DNA of 22,881 bases, taken from positions 1 to 22,881 of the forward strand of contig DCCS01000020.1 of NCBI GenBank assembly GCA_002316015.1, written 5' to 3'. The position numbers were made by a program, and so were the translations under genes. The notes under the pieces are model-generated. The model searched no databases. It had not been told where the DNA came from and saw only the letters and a program-made list of their open reading frames with translations. Shown piece by piece: positions 15,933-22,881 of the stretch; within the stretch, counting starts at the first letter, position 1, and each line of letters opens with the position of its first letter. This DNA is from Prevotellaceae bacterium UBA1075 (GTDB taxonomy: Bacteria > Bacteroidota > Bacteroidia > Bacteroidales > Bacteroidaceae).

Positions 15933-16682
15933 TTATGGGGACAGCACGTGCTTTATGTCCGTCACGAGCAGTGTGCCCCCGCTCACACGGAACGACACCT
16001 CCCATTCCGCGAAGGGCAGGACATAGGTGCGCGCGGGGTTGTCCTGGTAGTGTGGTCGCGGGTCGCTGGCCAGTATGTCGTTCAGGGCTTGCCGCTTCTC
16101 CGGCGGGACGAGGCGCACGAGCGGGTCGGCCATCTCCACCTCCAGGGGTTTGGTGCGCTCGTTCTGTTCCTGGGCGAAACCGCCCGTGGCCTCGGGGTGT
16201 GAGTCAACGTAAGGCAGATAGGGCTTGATGTCCAGGATGGGAGTCCCGCTCACCAGGTCGGCCCCGTCCACCTCGATGACAGGCCCCAGTGGCGTGTGCA
16301 GGCTGATGGAGCGGACGCGCACGCAGGACAGCCCGATGTGGTTGGGGCGGAAGGGGCTTCGTGTGGCCCACACCCCCATGCGCCGGTTGCCGCCCAGGCG
16401 CGGGGGGCGCACCGTGGGTCGCCATGGCTTCCCGTCGTGTGCCAGGCTGAAGTCCCACAGCAGCCATATGTGGCTGAACCCTTCGAGTCCTCGCAAGGCG
16501 TCGGGGTTCCGGTATTCGGGGGTGAAGACGACACGCGCGCTGAGTCCATTGACCAGTCCGCTCTGCCGTGGCACCCCAAACTTGGTGGGGAAGTCCGTCT
16601 CGATGTGTGCGATAACCTGCAGCGCGTCCTGCGTATCTCCTGTGTGGGAGGGTCTGGACGGGAAGTTTTCTTTGCAAGGCAT
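15933..16682 (-). CDS. trmO: tRNA (adenine37-N6)-methyltransferase TrmO
   Basis: A 249-residue member of the TsaA/TrmO family, which uses SAM to methylate the N6 of t6A37 in threonine tRNAs, giving m6t6A. The signatures are clear: IAHIETDFPTKFGVPRQSG (about 24-42), the motif VWATRSPFRPNHIGLS (104-119) and DLVSGTPILDIKPYLPYVDS (142-161), followed by a C-terminal TRAP-like segment. The length agrees with E. coli TrmO (about 235). The start gives a roughly 20-residue tail before the conserved core, and no closer Met exists. It lies 38 nt downstream of the MATE gene on the same strand, so a two-gene transcript is likely. The next genes downstream are tRNA-Gly and tRNA-Thr. Confidence 0.93.
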   Translation of the reverse strand: MPCKENFPSRPSHTGDTQDALQVIAHIETDFPTKFGVPRQSGLVNGLSARVVFTPEYRNPDALRGLEGFSHIWLLWDFSLAHDGKPWRPTVRPPRLGGNRRMGVWATRSPFRPNHIGLSCVRVRSISLHTPLGPVIEVDGADLVSGTPILDIKPYLPYVDSHPEATGGFAQEQNERTKPLEVEMADPLVRLVPPEKRQALNDILASDPRPHYQDNPARTYVLPFAEWEVSFRVSGGTLLVTDIKHVLSP

Positions 16683-16720
16683 GGCTTGTCGTGTTCAGTG
16701 TGAGGGAGGTGGGGAGAGTC

Positions 16721-18091
16721 TTACACGGCGTGCGTTTCCTCTTCCCCGTGGGGTGCTGGCTGGCCTGTGCGTGTGCTGTGCATGAAGCGCAGCATGTAGA
16801 GCATGCCTGCCGTGGTGAGGCCGAACGGGAAGGCCCACCACACGCCTGTGACACCCCAGTGGCAGGGAAATCCGAACAGGTAGCCCAGGGGCAGCGAAAC
16901 CAGGAAGTAGGCGATGAAGGCTATCCACACCATGGGCTTCACATCGGCCATGCCGCGCAGGGCGTTGGCGAAGATGCACTGCATGGCATCGCCATACTGG
17001 TACAGGCAAAGCGGGATGGTGAGCGAGGCCACCATGGCTGTGACTGCCGCGTCGTGGGTAAACCAGGCTCCCACCTGGTGACGCAGCGCGAAGATGGCAA
17101 CGGCCAGCAGGGTGCCCATCATCCAGGTGAGGTGCAGGCCAGAGAGGGCCACATTGCGCGCGTCGGTGATGCGCCCCTTGCCCCGGAAGTAGCTCACGGC
17201 GATGGCCACAGCAGCCGCCATGCCGTAGAAGAGCATGAAGCAGAGCTGGCTGATGGTGATGACAATCTGGTGGGCAGCCAGTTCGGTGGCTCCCAGCCAT
17301 CCGATGTAGAACGCGCTCAGGCTGAATGCCGCGCTCTCCATGCCCATCTGCAGCATGACAGGAAGTCCCATGCTGTTGAGCTCGTGCAGCGAGGTGCGCT
17401 CCACGTGTGCCTGGTCGTAACTGGCACGGAACTCGCGGTACTTCCTCACGTGGCGGAACACGAGTGCCATCACCATCCACATGGCCACACGGCTCAGCAG
17501 GGTAGAGACACCCGCGCCCAACAGCCCCATCCGGGGAAAGCCCCCTATGCCGTAGATGAGCACCCAATTGCCCGCGATGTTCATCACGTTGCCGCCCAGC
17601 AGCACCCACATGGGCAGGCGTGTCTCCTGTATGCCGTCGAAAAACTGCTTGAAGGCGTTGAACATCATCTGTGGCAGAATGCTCATGGTGAGCACCAGCA
17701 GGTAGGGACGCATGAGCGGGACGAGGCTCTGCGGAAGCCCCACCTTGTCCATGCACAGGAAGAGTGTGGCCATGGCTGCCATCAGCACACCAGCCACCAA
17801 GGCATTGGCCGCCAGGCTGTTTTTCAGTTTTCCGCCTATCAGGTGGCAATCCCCCTTACCAAACAAGGCACCCACCACCGGGGTGAGACCATATGAGAAT
17901 CCCATTCCGGCGATGAGCGCCATGCCCACAATGTTGTTCACAAAACCGGCTGCGGCCAGTTCGTCTGTGCCATAGTGGCCAATCATTAAAGTATCGGCAA
18001 AACCCATTATGATAGTGCCCAGCTGGCCAATCATAATGGGTATGCCCAAAGACAGCAGTTTAGGATAATGCTTGCAGTACTTTCCGGTCAT
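16721..18091 (-). CDS. MATE family multidrug/cation antiporter
   Basis: A 456-residue inner-membrane protein with about 12 hydrophobic segments, the normal length for MATE transporters. These export cationic drugs or metabolites in exchange for sodium or protons. The N-terminal segment SLGIPIMIGQLGTIIMGFAD contains the conserved TM1 aspartate (D33), followed by TLMIGHYG and later GFSYGLTPVVGALFGKG, typical of the NorM-like branch. The second half repeats the fold (about residues 240-440). The C-terminus is cytoplasmic and polar. A good promoter precedes it and trmO follows within 38 nt. The substrate cannot be inferred. Confidence 0.93.
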   Translation of the reverse strand: MTGKYCKHYPKLLSLGIPIMIGQLGTIIMGFADTLMIGHYGTDELAAAGFVNNIVGMALIAGMGFSYGLTPVVGALFGKGDCHLIGGKLKNSLAANALVAGVLMAAMATLFLCMDKVGLPQSLVPLMRPYLLVLTMSILPQMMFNAFKQFFDGIQETRLPMWVLLGGNVMNIAGNWVLIYGIGGFPRMGLLGAGVSTLLSRVAMWMVMALVFRHVRKYREFRASYDQAHVERTSLHELNSMGLPVMLQMGMESAAFSLSAFYIGWLGATELAAHQIVITISQLCFMLFYGMAAAVAIAVSYFRGKGRITDARNVALSGLHLTWMMGTLLAVAIFALRHQVGAWFTHDAAVTAMVASLTIPLCLYQYGDAMQCIFANALRGMADVKPMVWIAFIAYFLVSLPLGYLFGFPCHWGVTGVWWAFPFGLTTAGMLYMLRFMHSTRTGQPAPHGEEETHAV

Positions 18092-18165
18092 TCCTGTTAA
18101 CCTTTAGCCGAGGCTTCCGGGCGTGTCCCGCGCCTCCCGCCCGCCCATTGTGGGCAAGGCGGCTG

Positions 18166-18185
18166 CAAAGTTACTCCTTTTCCGC

Positions 18186-18197
<12 letters not shown>
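18166..18197 (-). promoter_or_regulatory. Promoter of the MATE-trmO operon, overlapping the end of clpB
   Basis: On the minus strand TTTG (18194-18197) is followed after exactly 20 nt by TAACTTTG (18166-18173). This fits the Bacteroidota consensus well. The -33 element lies within the last codons of clpB. The leader would be about 70 nt and is GC-rich. Confidence 0.8.
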
Positions 18198-20747
<2,550 letters not shown>

Positions 20748-20801
20748 ATCTTGTTCTCCTTTCTCTGATTATTTGTTTCGATTGGTTTTGCTGTTTCTAT
20801 T

Positions 20802-20816
20802 CTTGTAGGGCACAAG
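20802..20816. promoter_or_regulatory. Short inverted repeat in the clpB leader region
   Basis: CTTGT-AGGGC-ACAAG, a 5-bp inverted repeat with a 5-nt spacer, about 55 bp upstream of the clpB start. It could be a half-site of a regulator or part of the untranslated leader. On its own it is weak. Confidence 0.3.
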
Positions 20817-20839
20817 GTGCGTGCATGTGCTTGTGGTTC

Positions 20840-20873
20840 GGACAAATTGTCGCTTCGTTGGACAAATTGTCGC
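20840..20873. promoter_or_regulatory. Two identical palindromic boxes 20 bp apart upstream of clpB (operator candidate)
   Basis: GGACAAATTGTCGC occurs at 20840-20853 and again, identically, at 20860-20873. Each box contains the perfect palindrome GACAA-A-TTGTC. The centre-to-centre distance is exactly 20 bp, about two helical turns, so two dimers would bind the same face of DNA. The boxes lie between the oxidoreductase gene and clpB. They do not match CIRCE, HspR (HAIR) or CtsR operators. Operator function is inferred. Confidence 0.65.
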
Positions 20874-20913
20874 GGCGAGGCAGGCACAAGCCTCTGTCGT
20901 GTGGCATGATGTG

Positions 20914-21891
20914 TCATGCAGGCTGCATCCGCTCCAGCGCGATGGCTATCTCCTGGGCCACGCGTGTCACATAGGGCACGATGATGTGGCACTGCTGCCG
21001 GTCCTCGACGAGGCGGCGTGCCTCCTCAAACTCCCACCACAGGCGGTGATGCTCCTCACTTAGGCCGACGCGCTCAGGCTTGCATCCGTTCCTGTGTATG
21101 ACGAACTCCCGCATTGCGCTCACAGGGCCAGGTATCTCCACCCATCCGTCCTCGCACTGGATGCAGCCGTGGCTCAGCCCGTCAGAGTCCTTCGAGGCCG
21201 ACAGGGTAGCCACGCTGGTGGGGTAGTGGCACACGAGTGTGCCGCTGAGGTCGATGCCGTTGTAGCCCAGGTTGCGTGCGTAGGCAATCGTGCGGGGAGG
21301 TCCAAACAGGCCGATGGCAAAGCACAGGTTGTAGATGTTGAGGTCCATCAGGCTTCCGCCCGCCATCTGCGGGTCAAACACAGGGGTTATCTCCCCCCGC
21401 AGGTAACGGTCATAGCGTGAGCTGCGCTGGGCATAGTGGGCCATCACCATGCGTGGGGTGCCCAGGGTGGGCACCACCTCCTGTAGCCGGCGGTAGAGCG
21501 GGTTGTAGAGCAGGCTGAAGGCCGGCAGGCAATAGACACAGCACTGGATGGAGCAGTCTGTCAGTTGCTCCATCTCCACACGGGTGACGGTGACGGGCTT
21601 CTCCACCAGCACGTTGTGGCCGGCCCGCATCGCGCGCAGGGCGAAGTCGTGGTGCACATGGTTGGCGTTGGCGATGTACACATAGTCGGCCTCTGCCTCC
21701 TGGAGCATGCGGTCGTAGTCGGTATATACAAACCCCCCGGACGCATACCTCATGCACAGGTCTATGGCATGCTCCACGCTGTGCTCGCGGGCGTAGATGC
21801 CTGTCACCTCTATCTTCCCGGCACACTCGGTGTGCAGCATCTCCAGCACCTCGCCCGCTATCTTTCCCGTTCCCGCTATGCTTATCTTCAT
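20914..21891 (-). CDS. Gfo/Idh/MocA family NAD(P)-dependent oxidoreductase
   Basis: A 325-residue cytoplasmic oxidoreductase. The Rossmann domain begins at once (MKISIAGTGKIAGEV; glycine motif GTGKIA 7-12). The family motif VLVEKPVT places the conserved lysine at K98. The C-terminal alpha/beta substrate domain includes AGGSLMDLNIYNL (about 178-190), corresponding to the usual GG-x-L-x-D-x-G-x-H region, but with Asn-Ile-Tyr-Asn where a catalytic histidine is often found. A cluster of four cysteines (C113, C117, C118, C121) is unusual. The substrate is unknown; relatives act on sugars or dihydrodiols. The start at 21891 was chosen because the Rossmann strand begins there. The frame runs 26 codons further upstream, through the TA/CA repeat, without homology. 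The methyltransferase gene lies 74 nt upstream. Confidence 0.9.
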   Translation of the reverse strand: MKISIAGTGKIAGEVLEMLHTECAGKIEVTGIYAREHSVEHAIDLCMRYASGGFVYTDYDRMLQEAEADYVYIANANHVHHDFALRAMRAGHNVLVEKPVTVTRVEMEQLTDCSIQCCVYCLPAFSLLYNPLYRRLQEVVPTLGTPRMVMAHYAQRSSRYDRYLRGEITPVFDPQMAGGSLMDLNIYNLCFAIGLFGPPRTIAYARNLGYNGIDLSGTLVCHYPTSVATLSASKDSDGLSHGCIQCEDGWVEIPGPVSAMREFVIHRNGCKPERVGLSEEHHRLWWEFEEARRLVEDRQQCHIIVPYVTRVAQEIAIALERMQPA

Positions 21892-21911
21892 GTGTGTGTA
21901 TATATATATAA
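21891..21911. repeat. TG/TA dinucleotide tract at the oxidoreductase start
   Basis: On the plus strand (TG)4 runs into (TA)6 directly next to the start codon of the oxidoreductase. On the minus strand the leader therefore reads TATATATATACACACACATG. It could slip in length and is AT-rich and unstructured, which suits Bacteroidota translation initiation. Confidence 0.6.
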
Positions 21912-21965
21912 TGTGTCTGTGCGTATATGGTTTCCCAGTGCATGTGTCGTGCAAAGGCGCTTCTC

Positions 21966-22751
21966 TCACACCGGGGGCACGGGCACCCTCAGCACGTCCA
22001 CCACATGGCTGCCCGCCCCGATGAGGTCGGGCCGCTCCGAGATGCGTTTCTGGTACTCGACGAAGAGCGCGAAGGTCTCCTCGCCCATGCGGTTGAGGCG
22101 GGTGCGCATGTAGTCGGCAGCCCCGTCGGGCGAGAAGATGGTCACGCGCTCCAGCCCCGCCAGCCTGTCCAGGCGGTCGATGTCCTCCAGGCGCACATAG
22201 TCATAGAGTTCGCCGGCCTGCGCCTGGATGTGGAAGTCCCTGTCCACAAAACCCTTGTCCATCAGTTTGCCTATCCGTTCCTCGTCGAAGCAGTAGGACA
22301 GGATGCTGTACTCGTTCATCAGGTAGGCCACGAATATGAGTCCCCCCGGCCGTGTCACCCGCCTGGCCTCGCACAGGGCCTTGAGCTTGTCCTCCTGGCC
22401 GGTGAGGTGGTAGAGGGGGCCCAGCAGGAGTGTGAGGTCGGCCGAGGCCGCGGGGATGAAGGGCATGTCGCGTGCGTCACCCTGCATGATGTCGGCGTCG
22501 GGCTCGCGCTCCAGGAACACCTGGATGTTGCGCCTCACCAGTTCCACGGCCTTGACGTGGTAGCCCTCGGCCATCAGCGCGGAGGCATATCTGCCGGTTC
22601 CCGCCCCGATGTCGAGCAGTTGCATGCCCGGCTCCAGGAAGCGGTGCAGGTGGTGCATGGTGACCTCATACTCCACCTGGCCGTGGCGGCGCAGCAGCCG
22701 CAGGTCCTCGGGGTGCTTGTTGTAGTGCTTCTCTATCTCGGACAGTGCCAT
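21966..22751 (-). CDS. Class I SAM-dependent methyltransferase
   Basis: A 261-residue protein with the class I Rossmann methyltransferase fold. Motif I is LLDIGAGTGRYA (45-56), the acidic end of strand 2 is E70 (VKAVELVRRN), the acidic QGDARDMPF binds the adenine region, and strand 4 is DLTLLLGPLYHL (about 104-115). RRVTRPGGLIFVAY matches the later strand 5 region. The C-terminal third (about 155-261) is likely to form the substrate cap. This resembles the many small-molecule methyltransferases of Bacteroidales with the LGPLYHL motif. The substrate cannot be inferred. A near-consensus -7 element (TAACTTCG) lies about 30 nt upstream. The oxidoreductase gene follows after 74 nt, probably co-transcribed. 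Confidence 0.9.
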   Translation of the reverse strand: MALSEIEKHYNKHPEDLRLLRRHGQVEYEVTMHHLHRFLEPGMQLLDIGAGTGRYASALMAEGYHVKAVELVRRNIQVFLEREPDADIMQGDARDMPFIPAASADLTLLLGPLYHLTGQEDKLKALCEARRVTRPGGLIFVAYLMNEYSILSYCFDEERIGKLMDKGFVDRDFHIQAQAGELYDYVRLEDIDRLDRLAGLERVTIFSPDGAADYMRTRLNRMGEETFALFVEYQKRISERPDLIGAGSHVVDVLRVPVPPV

Positions 22752-22782
22752 GTGTGCTTGGGGGCTTTTTCGCTTGCGGATG

Positions 22783-22790
22783 CGAAGTTA
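22783..22790 (-). promoter_or_regulatory. Possible -7 element of the methyltransferase gene
   Basis: TAACTTCG on the minus strand differs from TAnnTTTG at one base and lies 31 nt before the start. No clear TTTG is found 19-21 nt upstream, so this is a weak call. Confidence 0.4.
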
Positions 22791-22830
22791 CGAAAAAAAT
22801 CGGGCGGTATGACACGGAAACGCAGTATAA

Positions 22831-22881
22831 CTTCATTGGCCGGAGAAGTAGTACTTCATTGGCGGGAGGAGTAGTACTTCG
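22831..22881. repeat. 23-bp tandem repeat running off the right edge
   Basis: Two full 23-bp units (22831-22853 and 22854-22876) start CTTCATTGGC and end AGTAGTA. They differ at two positions (CCGGAGA versus CGGGAGG). A third unit begins at 22877 and is cut by the window end. The junction forms the odd palindrome GAAGTA-G-TACTTC. Confidence 0.8.

Noticed and set aside
20748..20839. A standard TAnnTTTG promoter or CIRCE element for clpB
   Set aside because: Neither motif is present on the minus strand in this interval, so no promoter was called.

Overview
The window looks like a chromosomal segment of a GC-rich member of the Bacteroidales (Bacteroidota), most likely Prevotellaceae or a close relative. 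Four things support this. There are repeated promoter motifs of the Bacteroidota housekeeping type (TAnnTTTG, in two cases with an upstream TTTG 19-20 nt away). There is a 29-residue AURKAIP1/COX24-like ribosomal-type protein directly upstream of RNase G. There is a BspA-like leucine-rich-repeat lipoprotein, and a very large secreted GH76 mannanase with discoidin repeats and a C-terminal tail resembling type IX secretion sorting domains. Protein identities were assigned by reading motifs and family resemblance; no database search was made.

Layout. Positions 1-2011 (minus): a small basic protein, a strong hairpin terminator or attenuator, RNase G, and its terminator. 2233-3152 (minus): a leucine-rich-repeat lipoprotein with its own promoter. 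3218-11336 (plus): an ABC-F ATPase with a 144-nt leader, an M13 metallopeptidase lipoprotein, then an overlapping trio of metA (homoserine acyltransferase with the acetyl-CoA-type residue), a U32-family RNA hydroxylase-like protein and a membrane zinc-ribbon protein. 11399-15501 (plus): a free-standing 1303-residue GH76 protein with promoter and terminator. 15645-15873 (minus): tRNA-Gly(CCC) and tRNA-Thr(CGT) with promoter and terminator. 15933-18197 (minus): a MATE exporter followed by trmO. 18186-22790 (minus): a SAM methyltransferase, a Gfo/Idh/MocA oxidoreductase and clpB. A 23-bp tandem repeat runs off the right edge.

Functionally this is mostly core housekeeping: RNA turnover and modification, translation rescue, methionine synthesis and protein disaggregation, with one glycan-degrading gene inserted. 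There is no phage, insertion sequence, CRISPR array or recognisable defence island. The least explained signals are non-coding. They are two identical palindromic boxes exactly 20 bp apart upstream of clpB, a leader before metA in which four copies of one motif can pair in alternative ways, a terminator that cuts RNase G off from the only visible upstream promoter, and the 23-bp repeat array at the right end.
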